DNA of 37,636 nucleotides from CAG-791 sp002449595 (GTDB lineage: Bacteria > Bacillota > Clostridia > Lachnospirales > Lachnospiraceae). Both the position numbers and the translations under genes were made by a program. The notes below the pieces were generated by a model. It was given only the letters and a program-made list of their open reading frames with translations, was not told the origin of the DNA and did no database searches. Shown in pieces: positions 30,223 through 37,636 of the stretch. The DNA is taken from positions 1 through 37,636 of the forward strand of contig CAMNHV010000018.1 in the NCBI GenBank assembly GCA_946539855.1. The letters run 5' to 3'. The first letter of the stretch is position 1, and the number at the start of each line of letters is the position of its first letter.

Positions 30223-31503
30223 ATGAGACAGGAGACCAAGTGCATCCAGGCAGGCTATGAGCCGAAGAACGGCGAATCGAGAATGATCCCGATTATTCAG
30301 TCGACGACCTTCAAATATGACAGCTGCGAGGAGATGGGCAAGCTTTTTGATCTGGAAAAGAGCGGCTACTTCTACACCAGGCTGCAGAACCCGACCAACG
30401 ATATGGTCGCGGCGAAGATCGCGGCGCTCGAAGGCGGTACGGCGGCGATGCTGACGTCCTCCGGCCAGGCGGCCTCCTTCTTCTCCGTGTTCAACATCGC
30501 GAACGCGGGCGACCACGTCATCTCCTCGGCCGCGATCTACGGCGGCACATACAACCTCTTCAACGTCACGATGCGGAAGATGGGCATCGACTTCACTTTT
30601 GTCGATCCCGACTGCAGCGATGAGGAGCTGGAGGCGGCGTTCCGCCCGAACACGAAAGCCGTGTTCGGTGAGACGATCGCGAATCCGTCCCTCGTCGTGT
30701 TCGATATCGAGCGCTTCGCGAAGGCGGCGCACGCGCACGGCGTCCCGCTGATCGTGGACAACACGTTTGCGACGCCGATCATGTGCCGGCCGTTCGAGTT
30801 CGGCGCGGACATCGTGACGCACTCCACGACGAAATACATGGACGGGCACGACACCGCGGTCGGCGGATGCATCGTCGATTCCGGCAATTTCGACTGGATG
30901 GCCCACGCGGACAAATTCCCGGGGCTCACGACGCCGGACGAGTCTTATCACGGCGTCACTTACGCCGAGAAGTTCGGGCAGGGCGGCGCCTTCATCACCA
31001 AGGCGACCGCGCAGGTCATGCGCGACCTCGGCTCCATCCAGGCGCCGATGAACGCGTTCTTCTTAAACCTCGGCCTCGAGTCGCTAGCGGTCCGCATGGA
31101 GCGCCACGTATCGAACGGGCAGAAGGTCGCGGAGTTCCTGGAAGCGAACGATGAGGTCGCATGGGTGAATTATCCCGGCCTTCCGTCCAACAAGTACTAT
31201 GAGCTCGCGAAGAAGTACTGCCCGAACGGCACCTGCGGCGTCGTCTCCTTTGGCCTGAAGGGCGGGAGAAAGGCAGCCGAGACCTTCATGAGCAGCCTGA
31301 AGATCGGAATGATCGCGACGCACGTCGCCGACGCGCACACCTGCGTTCTTCACCCGGCTTCCACGACGCACCGGCAGCTCTCCGAGCAGGAACTGATCGA
31401 CGCGGGCGTTCCGTCCGACCTGATCCGTCTGTCCGTCGGCATCGAGAATATCGACGATCTTCTCGAGGATATCGCGCAGGCGATCGAGGCGGCGAAGGCC
31501 TGA
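30223..31503 (+). CDS. metY: O-acetylhomoserine sulfhydrylase / Cys-Met metabolism PLP enzyme
   Basis: Cytosolic pyridoxal-phosphate enzyme of 426 residues. It fits the O-acetylhomoserine aminocarboxypropyltransferase branch, which makes homocysteine from O-acetylhomoserine and sulfide, and is also close to methionine gamma-lyase. The PLP lysine is K204 in HSTTKYMDGHDTAVGG. Also visible are IPIIQSTTFKYDS, FYTRLQNPTND, the phosphate-cup TSSGQAA, IVDNTFATP and the C-terminal RLSVGIENIDDLLEDI. The length and the insertion GGCIVDSGNFDWMAHADKFP fit MetY better than MetB. AGGAGG-like AGGAGGGA precedes the start. The gene is flanked by a palindromic site upstream and a shared terminator downstream and appears monocistronic. 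Lyase versus sulfhydrylase activity cannot be settled from sequence. Confidence 0.88.
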   Translation: MRQETKCIQAGYEPKNGESRMIPIIQSTTFKYDSCEEMGKLFDLEKSGYFYTRLQNPTNDMVAAKIAALEGGTAAMLTSSGQAASFFSVFNIANAGDHVISSAAIYGGTYNLFNVTMRKMGIDFTFVDPDCSDEELEAAFRPNTKAVFGETIANPSLVVFDIERFAKAAHAHGVPLIVDNTFATPIMCRPFEFGADIVTHSTTKYMDGHDTAVGGCIVDSGNFDWMAHADKFPGLTTPDESYHGVTYAEKFGQGGAFITKATAQVMRDLGSIQAPMNAFFLNLGLESLAVRMERHVSNGQKVAEFLEANDEVAWVNYPGLPSNKYYELAKKYCPNGTCGVVSFGLKGGRKAAETFMSSLKIGMIATHVADAHTCVLHPASTTHRQLSEQELIDAGVPSDLIRLSVGIENIDDLLEDIAQAIEAAKA

Positions 31504-31553
31504 GCGGTCATGGATCTTTTGCCGTGTGACTTCGGCGGACAGGACACAGAACA

Positions 31554-31584
31554 GAAAAGCCCGGGGCAGTGCCCCGGGCTCGCT
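31554..31584. terminator. Convergent terminator between metY and purC
   Basis: AGCCCGGGGC (31558-31567) pairs perfectly with GCCCCGGGCT (31571-31580) around a 3-base loop. On the minus strand the stem is followed by TTTTCTGTT, a proper terminator for purC. On the plus strand CGCTTTGTCT follows, weaker but usable for metY. Confidence 0.85.
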
Positions 31585-31619
31585 TTGTCTATGCGCCTTT
31601 GCGTTCTGCAGGACAGATA

Positions 31620-32489
31620 TCAGATCCTGTCTCCGGTCAGAAGCTCGTATGCTTCGTTATACTTCGCGATCGTCTTTTCGATGATCTCCTCAGGCAGGTT
31701 GTAATCGCATTCCGGATTGGCCTTCAGGTAGTCGCGGACGAACTGCTTGTCGAAGGACGGCTGGCCGTGACCGGGCTCATAGCCTTCGAGAGGCCAGAAG
31801 CGGCTGCTGTCCGGCGTCAGCATCTCGTCGCCGAGGACGACGCTGCCGTTCTCGTCCAGGCCGAACTCGAACTTCGTGTCCGCGATGATGATCCCGCGCT
31901 CGAGCGCATAGTCCGCGCACTTCTTATAGAGCGCGATCGTGCAGTCACGGATCTTCGCGGCATATTCTTCGCCGTGTCCGGGAAAAGCCTTTTCCAGAAC
32001 ATCAATACTCTGTTCAAAGCTGATATTCTCGTCGTGGTCGCCGAGCTCCGCCTTCGTGCTCGGCGTGTAGATGGGCTCAGGCAGCCGGTCGCTTTCTTTG
32101 AGGCCTTCAGGAAGACGGATCCCGCAGACCTCGCCGGTCTTCTGGTAGCTCGCCCAGCCGCTGCCGGTGATGTAGCCGCGGACGATGCACTCGATGGGAA
32201 TCATCGTGAGCTTCCTGCAGAGCATGCTCCTGCCGCGGAACGCGTCTGTGCGGAAGAATTCCGGCATATCCCCGACGTCGGTGGAGATCATGTGATTCGG
32301 GAGGATATCCTTTGTCAGGTCGAACCAGAAGCGCGACATCTGTGTGAGGATGACGCCCTTGCCGCGGACCGGGTTCTTCAGGATCACGTCAAACGCGGAG
32401 ATGCGGTCTGTGGCGACCATGACCAGCGCGTCGCCGGTGTCGTAGATCTCGCGGACTTTGCCTTCCTTGAACGGTGCGTATTCTTTCAT
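31620..32489 (-). CDS. purC: Phosphoribosylaminoimidazole-succinocarboxamide synthase
   Basis: Joins aspartate to CAIR with ATP to form SAICAR, a step of de novo purine synthesis, in the cytosol. It has 289 residues. Signatures are GKVREIYDTGD, ATDRISAFDVILKNPVRGKG, ECIVRGYITGSGWASYQKTG, IIIADTKFEFGLD and VLGDEMLTPDSSRFW. The start is preceded by AAAGGAG. It is transcribed divergently from the GTPase-nuclease gene and appears alone, without other pur genes beside it. A leader of about 80 bases with a stable hairpin separates the promoter candidate from the start. The shared terminator with metY lies 40 bases downstream of the stop. Confidence 0.96.
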   Translation of the reverse strand: MKEYAPFKEGKVREIYDTGDALVMVATDRISAFDVILKNPVRGKGVILTQMSRFWFDLTKDILPNHMISTDVGDMPEFFRTDAFRGRSMLCRKLTMIPIECIVRGYITGSGWASYQKTGEVCGIRLPEGLKESDRLPEPIYTPSTKAELGDHDENISFEQSIDVLEKAFPGHGEEYAAKIRDCTIALYKKCADYALERGIIIADTKFEFGLDENGSVVLGDEMLTPDSSRFWPLEGYEPGHGQPSFDKQFVRDYLKANPECDYNLPEEIIEKTIAKYNEAYELLTGDRI

Positions 32490-32522
32490 GCTCTTATTCT
32501 CCTTTGGTCGGGGCTTTGCCTG

Positions 32523-32554
32523 GATATGATCTCCGGCGCATCCGCCGGAATATC
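32523..32554 (-). other. Stable hairpin in the purC leader
   Basis: TCCGGCG-CATC-CGCCGGA (32532-32549) forms a perfect 7-bp stem. It is extended by GATAT (32523-32527) and ATATC (32550-32554) across a 4-base bulge. It lies between the promoter candidate and the ribosome binding site of purC. No T tract follows directly, so an attenuator role is only a guess. Confidence 0.55.
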
Positions 32555-32578
32555 ACGTATCGTACACGCTACCGGAAT

Positions 32579-32587
32579 ATGATAACA
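32579..32587 (-). promoter_or_regulatory. Extended -10 promoter candidate for purC
   Basis: Minus-strand TGTTATCAT fits an extended -10 (TGn followed by a 5-of-6 TATAAT match). No good -35 is seen. The start would fall near 32571, about 82 bases upstream of the purC ATG. Confidence 0.45.
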
Positions 32588-32668
32588 TGAAGTGGTGTTT
32601 TCGGGCATGGAGAGAACGCACAAGACTTCGCCCGGAAACACCGCAGTTCTGAGACATTTTTCATAATC

Positions 32669-32701
32669 GCGGCAGCTCCGGATGCGGAGCGCGCAGGCCG
32701 C
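32669..32701 (+). other. Two-tier hairpin in the GTPase-nuclease leader
   Basis: GCTCCG-GATG-CGGAGC (32675-32690) is a perfect stem-loop. It is enclosed by GCGGC (32669-32673) and GCCGC (32697-32701). It precedes the ribosome binding site AAAAGGA by about 15 bases and might affect expression of the fusion gene. No terminator-like T tract follows. Confidence 0.45.
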
Positions 32702-32734
32702 GGTTTACTTAGAGATAAAAGGACCGGCTTTCGT

Positions 32735-35443
32735 ATGAGAAGCGAACGACTCGTCATCGGAATACTGGCACACGTGGACGCGGGCAAGACGACGCTCTCG
32801 GAGGGACTGCTCTTCGTGACGGGCGCGATCGCGAAGCAGGGCCGCGTGGATCACGGCAGCGCGTTTCTGGACACGGACGCGATGGAGCGCAGCCGCGGCA
32901 TCACGATCTTCTCGAAGCAGGCCCTCTTCAGGATCGGAGAAAAGCACTTCACCCTCGTCGACACGCCCGGCCACTCGGATTTCTCGGCGGAGATGGAGCG
33001 GATGCTCCGGATCCTCGACGCCGCGGTGCTCGTGATCAGCGCCCCGGACGGGATCGGGGGCCACGAAAAGACTCTGTGGCGGCTCCTGCAGTACTACGAG
33101 GTGCCGACGATCCTGTTCGTGAACAAGATGGACCAGCCCGCCGCGGACAGGGAAGGCATTCTCGCGCAGATCCGCGGGGAGCTGACGAAGGCGGCGATTC
33201 CGTTCCAGGACGGTTTTTCTCCGGAGATGCAGGAGGAGATCGCGTCCCTCGACGAGAAACTGATCGAGAGATTCCTGGAAGGGGAGACGGTCACGGAGGC
33301 GGACGCCGCCGGGCTCGTCCGTGAGCGGAAGCTGTTCCCGGTCTACTTCGGGGCGGCGCTGCACATGGAAGGAATTCAGGACCTTGCGGACGGGCTCGGG
33401 AAGTTTGTGACGTCGAAGATTGACGTGCCGGGTGAAAAGCATATTGGCGCGGCAATCAAGACTGACGCTGCGAACATGTGGGATCCGGCGGACAGCCCAT
33501 TTTCTGCGACGGTATGTAAAATCACGCACGACGCGGGCGGCGCGCGCCTGACGTGGATGAAGGTGACCGGCGGCGTCCTGCACGTGAGGGACGCGGTCGG
33601 CGAGGAGAAAGTGAGCCAGATCCGGCTCTACAGCGGGGCGAAGTTCGAGACGCTGCAGGAGGCTGTCCCTGGGCAGGTCATCGCGGCTGCGGGCCTCACC
33701 GCGGTCCGGGCGGGAGACACGCTGGAAGCCCGCACGGACGGAACGGTACAGATCATATCAGGCGGGTCGCAGAAGATCCTGACGCCGGTGGAGTCGAGCG
33801 CCGTGCGGATCCTGGACCGGACCGACACCGCGCCGCTGCTGAAGATGCTGCGGATCCTCGAGGAGGAGGACCCGGACCTTCACATCACATTTGACAGGAG
33901 AAGCGGGGAGATCCGCGCGCAGATCATGGGCGAGGTGCAGACGCAGATCCTCACGCAGGTCATGCGCGAGCGGTTTGGCGTCAGGATCGCTTTTGACGCG
34001 CCTTCCGTGATCTATAAAGAGACCATTTTGCGGGCGGTCGAGGGAGTCGGCCACTACGAGCCGCTGCGGCACTACGCCGAGGTCCACCTGATGCTGGAGC
34101 CCACAGGCCCCGGCACGGGACTGACCTTTGAGGACAGGTGCCCGCCGGATGCTCTGGATATCGCTTTTCGCAGGCAGATCCTGAAGAGCCTGCAGGATGA
34201 GCCGCTCGTCGGCGTGCTCACCGGCGCGGAGCTCACGGACATGAAGATCTCGCTGATCGCCGGGCGCGGGCACGAGAAGCACACCGAGGGCGGAGACTTC
34301 CGCGAGGCGGCGCGGCGCGCGGTGCGGCAGGGACTCATGATGGCGCAGAACGTGCTCCTCGAGCCGGTGATGCGGATCCGGCTGGAGGTGCCCGCGGACG
34401 GGATCGGCCGCGCGCTGAACGACGTCCAGCAGATGGGAGGAACGGCGCAGATCGGGGCCGGGGAGGCTTCCGGCAGCGGGCTTTCGGTGATCGAAGGCAG
34501 CGCGCCCGCCTCGAAGCTCACGGGCTATGAGAGGACACTTTTGTCCTACACGCGCGGCGAGGGGAGACTGTCGCAGGAACTGCTCTGTTACAGCCCATGC
34601 CCGGATGCGGAGCGCATCGTGGAGGAGAGCGGCTACGTCTGGGAGCTGGATGATGAGAATCCGCCGTCGAGCGTTTTCTGCCAGCATGGCGCGGGGACGG
34701 TGATCCCGTGGGACGAGGTACGCAGCTGGATGCACGTCGACACAGGGTGGCGCCCGGACACGGGAGAAGCGGCGTCACAGGAATCCGAAGAGGATCTCAC
34801 CGGCGCGGTCCAGGCGGATCCCGCGAAGCGGCAGGAACCGGGGCCCGCGGACTTCAAGGCGGACCAGATGCGGCGCCTCGCGGGCGAAAAGGAATTGATG
34901 GAGATCTTCGAGCGCACGTACGGGAAGATCGGGAGGGGCCTCCCGAAGACGGAGGACGCGCGCACCTTCGCGGCGCCGAAGCCGAAGGAGTGGAAGATGA
35001 AGCCCGGCGCAGGAGAGGAAAAGAGCTATCTCCTCGTCGACGGCTACAACATCATTTACGACTGGGATGAGCTGCGGGAGCTCTCGCGGACGGACATCAA
35101 GGCCGCGCGCGACCGGCTGACGGACATCCTGGACGGGTTCGCGGGGATGCGCAGCGAGCAGATCATCCTCGTGTTCGACGCCTACCGCGTGAGCGGCGGG
35201 CAGGAGCGGGTGTACCGCTACAACAACATCGACGTCGTGTACACGCGGGAGGCCGAGACGGCGGATCTCTACATCGAGAAGACGTCGCGGAGCCTGTCGA
35301 AGAAGTACCGGGTGACCGTTGCGACGTCCGACGCGCTGGAGCAGGTCATCATCTTCGGGACCGGCGCGGTGCGCATGTCCGCCCGCGGGCTTCTGGAGGA
35401 GATCGAGCGGCAGAACCGGGAGATGAGGGAGAAATACCTCTGA
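32735..35443 (+). CDS. TetM/EF-G-like ribosomal GTPase fused to a Rae1-like NYN nuclease domain
   Basis: A 902-residue protein with two parts. Residues 1 to about 650 are a translation-factor GTPase of the TetM/EF-G type: AHVDAGKTT (G1), RSRGITI (G2), DTPGHSDF (G3), NKMD (G4), then the beta-barrel, domain III (FDRRSGEIRAQIMGEVQTQI) and domain IV/V regions. A charged linker of about 110 residues follows. Residues about 764-899 match Rae1/YacP, an NYN-fold endonuclease that cuts mRNA in the ribosomal A site. They contain LLVDGYNIIYDW, LVFDAYRV, ETADLYIEK, VTVATSDALEQ and GTGAVRMSARGLLEEIE. D769 (DGYN) and D844 (ETAD) correspond to the Rae1 catalytic Asp residues as I recall them. The TetM domain IV tip that displaces tetracycline appears replaced by a different loop (HEKHTEGGDFR). 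A role in ribosome-coupled mRNA cleavage is inference. Confidence 0.87.
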   Translation: MRSERLVIGILAHVDAGKTTLSEGLLFVTGAIAKQGRVDHGSAFLDTDAMERSRGITIFSKQALFRIGEKHFTLVDTPGHSDFSAEMERMLRILDAAVLVISAPDGIGGHEKTLWRLLQYYEVPTILFVNKMDQPAADREGILAQIRGELTKAAIPFQDGFSPEMQEEIASLDEKLIERFLEGETVTEADAAGLVRERKLFPVYFGAALHMEGIQDLADGLGKFVTSKIDVPGEKHIGAAIKTDAANMWDPADSPFSATVCKITHDAGGARLTWMKVTGGVLHVRDAVGEEKVSQIRLYSGAKFETLQEAVPGQVIAAAGLTAVRAGDTLEARTDGTVQIISGGSQKILTPVESSAVRILDRTDTAPLLKMLRILEEEDPDLHITFDRRSGEIRAQIMGEVQTQILTQVMRERFGVRIAFDAPSVIYKETILRAVEGVGHYEPLRHYAEVHLMLEPTGPGTGLTFEDRCPPDALDIAFRRQILKSLQDEPLVGVLTGAELTDMKISLIAGRGHEKHTEGGDFREAARRAVRQGLMMAQNVLLEPVMRIRLEVPADGIGRALNDVQQMGGTAQIGAGEASGSGLSVIEGSAPASKLTGYERTLLSYTRGEGRLSQELLCYSPCPDAERIVEESGYVWELDDENPPSSVFCQHGAGTVIPWDEVRSWMHVDTGWRPDTGEAASQESEEDLTGAVQADPAKRQEPGPADFKADQMRRLAGEKELMEIFERTYGKIGRGLPKTEDARTFAAPKPKEWKMKPGAGEEKSYLLVDGYNIIYDWDELRELSRTDIKAARDRLTDILDGFAGMRSEQIILVFDAYRVSGGQERVYRYNNIDVVYTREAETADLYIEKTSRSLSKKYRVTVATSDALEQVIIFGTGAVRMSARGLLEEIERQNREMREKYL

Positions 35444-35452
35444 CAGCGGGTG

Positions 35453-35461
35453 TGGTATACT
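35453..35461 (+). promoter_or_regulatory. Extended -10 promoter for the acidic protein and RlmD genes
   Basis: TGGTATACT at 35453-35461 fits an extended -10, placed just after the stop of the GTPase-nuclease gene. The -35 is weak. The leader would be about 65 bases, ending in GAGGAG at 35521-35526. Confidence 0.5.
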
Positions 35462-35533
35462 CTAAGAAAAGCAATTGCGCAAGACATCAAGTGCTGAACA
35501 GCTGCTAAAAACTGTATGGTGAGGAGACGCGTC

Positions 35534-36100
35534 ATGTCATCCATTCTTCGTGAAGATCAGTATTTTGATAATGAAGCGGACTTCTGTGTCGTTTGGAATG
35601 AGGACTCCAAAGCGGAGATCGAGCAGATCTTCCTGGATCACAGGATCAGCTATTTCGTCAAGGAAGAACCGAAGCCGTGGTACCGGAAGCTCCTGAGCTT
35701 CAAGCGGTATCCGGACGCGTACGTGATCCGGATCAACAGCCGCGACATCGCGCGGGCGGCGCAGCTCGTCGAGGGGATCGAGGACGTTGAGATCACGGGC
35801 AGGATCCCGCAGGAGGACTGGTCGCCGAAGGAGAAGCTCCGCCGGCTGCGGGAGGCGGAAGAGCGGGCGCGGCAGCAGGCCGAGGAAGAGGAGTTGCTGC
35901 AGAATGCGCAGGAGGAAGAGGAGGCGCTCGCGGCGTCGCAGGAAGATGCTGCGCACGAGGCTGAAGATCCGCATGCGGACCAGGAGTGGGCTGCGGAGCA
36001 CGATTCGGGGCATGATCTGGAGCACGATTCGGGCGAGGACCCGTACGAAGGGCTGACGGTCGGGGACCTGATCCATTCGGATGATTCGGATAAGAAGTGA
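35534..36100 (+). CDS. Acidic coiled-coil protein of unknown function
   Basis: A 188-residue cytosolic protein that I do not recognise. The start at 35534 is chosen because GAGGAG lies seven bases upstream; an ATG at 35516 would place that ribosome binding site inside the gene. Residues 1-95 look globular: FCVVWNEDSKAEIEQIFLDH, YFVKEEPKPWYRKLLSFKRY, then DAYVIRINSRDIARAAQLVE. The alternation of strands and helices vaguely recalls small signal-transducer domains such as DUF2007, but this is weak. Residues about 100-140 are a Glu/Arg-rich probable coiled coil. The C-terminal 45 residues are very acidic, with HDSGHDLEHDSGEDPYEG repeats. It sits between the ribosomal GTPase fusion and an rRNA methyltransferase, so a ribosome-linked role is possible but unproven. 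Confidence 0.7.
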   Translation: MSSILREDQYFDNEADFCVVWNEDSKAEIEQIFLDHRISYFVKEEPKPWYRKLLSFKRYPDAYVIRINSRDIARAAQLVEGIEDVEITGRIPQEDWSPKEKLRRLREAEERARQQAEEEELLQNAQEEEEALAASQEDAAHEAEDPHADQEWAAEHDSGHDLEHDSGEDPYEGLTVGDLIHSDDSDKK

Positions 36101-36101
36101 C

Positions 36102-36121
36102 GGCCGGGAATATTACCGGCC
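36102..36121. other. Short hairpin between the acidic protein and RlmD genes
   Basis: GGCCGG (36102-36107) pairs with CCGGCC (36116-36121) around GAATATTA. There is no T tract, and the next gene starts 33 bases later, so read-through is likely. Confidence 0.4.
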
Positions 36122-36154
36122 TGCAGTGCAGGGATAAGAGCCATGGGAGGTTTT

Positions 36155-37594
36155 ATGTCTGAAAGATATAAAGGCGGCAAGCTCAGGGATAAGAACAGAG
36201 AATTTCATGCAGAGCAGGATGTTCCGGGCAGAGAGAAGAAGAGATCTCGCTGCCCGGTTTCTTCGAAGTGCGGCGGCTGCACGATGATCGACGTGCCGTA
36301 CGCGGAGCAGGCGGCCGGGAAGCAGGAGCAGGTGGCGGCGCTCCTCTCGAAGTTCGGCCCGGTGCAGGACATCATCCGGATGAAGAATCCGGACCACTAC
36401 AGGAACAAAGTGACGGCCATTTTCGGGACAGACCGGAGAGGACACGTCGTCTGCGGCACATACCGCGCCGGCAGCAGGGAGATCGTTCCGGTGAAGAGCT
36501 GCCTGATCGAGGACCCGAAGGCCTCCCGCATCATCCAGACGATCCTGCGGCTTCTGCCGGATCTGCGCATCCGCGTCTACGATCCCCGCACGGATGAGGG
36601 GACGCTGCGCTACGTCCAGGTCCGCACGGCGAGAGCGACGGGACAGGTCCTGGTCACGGTCGTGACGAGGGACGCGCTGTTCACGGCGGGCAAGCATCTC
36701 GTCCGCGCCCTGACAAAGGAGCATCCGGAGATCACGACGATCGTGCAGAACGTCAACGAGCGCACGGACGCGATGATCCTCGGCGAGCGGGAGAAGATCC
36801 TGTACGGCCCGGGGTACGTCGAAGACGTCCTGTGCGGCAGGCGGTTCCGCATCTCTTCGCAGTCATTCTACCAGGTCAATCCGATCCAGACGGAGAAGCT
36901 CTACAATATCGCCGTGGACTGTGCAGGCCTGTCGGGGAAGGAGCGCGTGCTCGACGCTTACTGCGGCATCGGCACGATCGGGATCCTCGCGGCGGCGCAC
37001 GCGAAGGAAGTGACCGGCGTGGAGCAGAATGAGCGCGCGGTGGAGGACGCCTGCGTGAACGCGGCGCAGAATGGGCTGAAAAATATCTCTTTTGAGGCGG
37101 AGGACGCGACGGCGTTCATGGAGGAACTGGCTGAGGAGGCGCAGGAACAGGGTGCCGGAGCGATCGACGTGCTGTTTATGGATCCGCCGAGATCCGGGGC
37201 GACAGAAGCTTTTCTTAAAGCGGCGCAGAAACTTGCGCCGAAGAAGATCGTCTACGTCTCCTGTGATCCCGTGACGCTCGCCAGGGACCTCGACTACCTC
37301 ACGCAGCACGGCTACCGCATGAAGAAGGCTGTCCCTGTCGACATGTTTCCTTACACGCAGCACGTCGAGACGGTAGTCCAACTTTCCAAGAGAAATATAT
37401 CGAGTCAGAATGTCAGAGTTGAATTCTCTCTCGAAGAAATGGATATGTCCGGCTTTCAGCAAGGTGCTACATATGAGCAGATCCAGGAGTGGTTACAGGA
37501 GAAGTATGGATTCCATGTCTCTCACCTGAATATTGCTCAAGTAAAACGGAAGTACGGGATCATAGAGCGTAAGGAAAACAAAAGGCTTTGGTAA
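36155..37594 (+). CDS. rlmD: 23S rRNA (uracil-5-)-methyltransferase, RlmD/TrmA family, with extra C-terminal domain
   Basis: SAM-dependent methyltransferase making 5-methyluridine in 23S rRNA, about 479 residues. The start at 36155 has GGGAGG four bases upstream; an ATG at 36143 would add four residues. Iron-sulfur ligands are C33, C39, C42 (CPVSSKCGGC) and C116. SAM motif I is VLDAYCGIGTIGI. FMDPPRSGA, the catalytic C370 in YVSCDPVTLARDL, and FPYTQHVETVVQLSK complete the enzyme. A classical RlmD would end about there. Here about 65 further residues follow, with TYEQIQEWLQEKYGFHVSHL and IAQVKRKYGIIER, resembling a small helical module I recall from clostridial proteins. That part is AT-richer than the rest. 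No TRAM domain is visible at the N-terminus, and which uridine is methylated is not determined. Confidence 0.9.
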   Translation: MSERYKGGKLRDKNREFHAEQDVPGREKKRSRCPVSSKCGGCTMIDVPYAEQAAGKQEQVAALLSKFGPVQDIIRMKNPDHYRNKVTAIFGTDRRGHVVCGTYRAGSREIVPVKSCLIEDPKASRIIQTILRLLPDLRIRVYDPRTDEGTLRYVQVRTARATGQVLVTVVTRDALFTAGKHLVRALTKEHPEITTIVQNVNERTDAMILGEREKILYGPGYVEDVLCGRRFRISSQSFYQVNPIQTEKLYNIAVDCAGLSGKERVLDAYCGIGTIGILAAAHAKEVTGVEQNERAVEDACVNAAQNGLKNISFEAEDATAFMEELAEEAQEQGAGAIDVLFMDPPRSGATEAFLKAAQKLAPKKIVYVSCDPVTLARDLDYLTQHGYRMKKAVPVDMFPYTQHVETVVQLSKRNISSQNVRVEFSLEEMDMSGFQQGATYEQIQEWLQEKYGFHVSHLNIAQVKRKYGIIERKENKRLW

Positions 37595-37636
37595 TGACTT
37601 TTGGTTATTTTGTTCCGATGATTATTGGCTGAAATC

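Noticed and set aside
32735..35443. Tetracycline resistance gene tet(M)-type
   Set aside because: The GTPase core is similar, but the drug-displacing tip of domain IV is not conserved by eye, and the NYN fusion points to another role.

Overview
The window looks like chromosome from a GC-rich member of the Clostridia, most likely a Lachnospiraceae-like gut or rumen anaerobe. This is inferred from gene content, not from a database search. The pointers are a PPi-dependent phosphofructokinase, an oxygen-labile iron-sulfur serine deaminase, a BMP-type nucleoside ABC transporter next to xpt, a clostripain-type protease, BspA-type leucine-rich repeats, a YlmH protein, and strong GGAGG-like ribosome binding sites. 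Coding bias is high-GC, so long antisense open frames are common and are treated as shadows. No rRNA, tRNA, insertion sequence, prophage or CRISPR array was seen.

Layout. 1-1192 (-): 5' part of a PPi-phosphofructokinase, cut by the window edge. 1478-5520 (+): serine uptake (sstT), serine deaminase, a cupin and an iron alcohol dehydrogenase, closed by a strong terminator. 5643-11365 (-): a purine salvage unit read xpt, BMP lipoprotein, ATPase, permease, permease, from a good promoter at about 11505-11533. 11604-12803 (-): a CbbX/SpoVK-like AAA+ ATPase. 13085-17758 (+): an AEC transporter with a possible leaderless promoter, a GH36 alpha-galactosidase, and a RluA-type pseudouridine synthase with an AT-rich insertion. 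17772-18183: a non-coding array of seven 46-bp inverted repeats with an exact 61-bp period. 18316-20952 (+): a membrane-anchored clostripain-like protease. 21029-25569 (+): a DUF1934 protein, then a tightly packed set of a leucine-rich-repeat protein, a DUF2201/VWA protein and a MoxR ATPase. 25650-30043 (+): YlmH, an LCP cell-wall ligase and a YkoS-like polytopic membrane protein. 30223-31503 (+): a PLP sulfhydrylase. 31620-32489 (-): purC. 32735-35443 (+): a fusion of a TetM/EF-G-like GTPase with a Rae1-like nuclease. 35534-37594 (+): an acidic protein of unknown function and an RlmD-type rRNA methyltransferase with an extra C-terminal domain.

How genes work together. The serine cluster imports serine and turns it into pyruvate and ammonia. 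The xpt-BMP unit imports purine nucleosides or bases and salvages xanthine, and purC belongs to de novo purine synthesis. RluA, RlmD, YlmH and the GTPase-nuclease fusion all act on the ribosome or its RNA.

The best candidates for undescribed biology are the 61-bp palindrome array, the ribosomal GTPase-Rae1 fusion, and the LRR-VWA-MoxR trio. A further oddity is a series of short exact-period tandem repeats at or just after stop codons of at least five genes.
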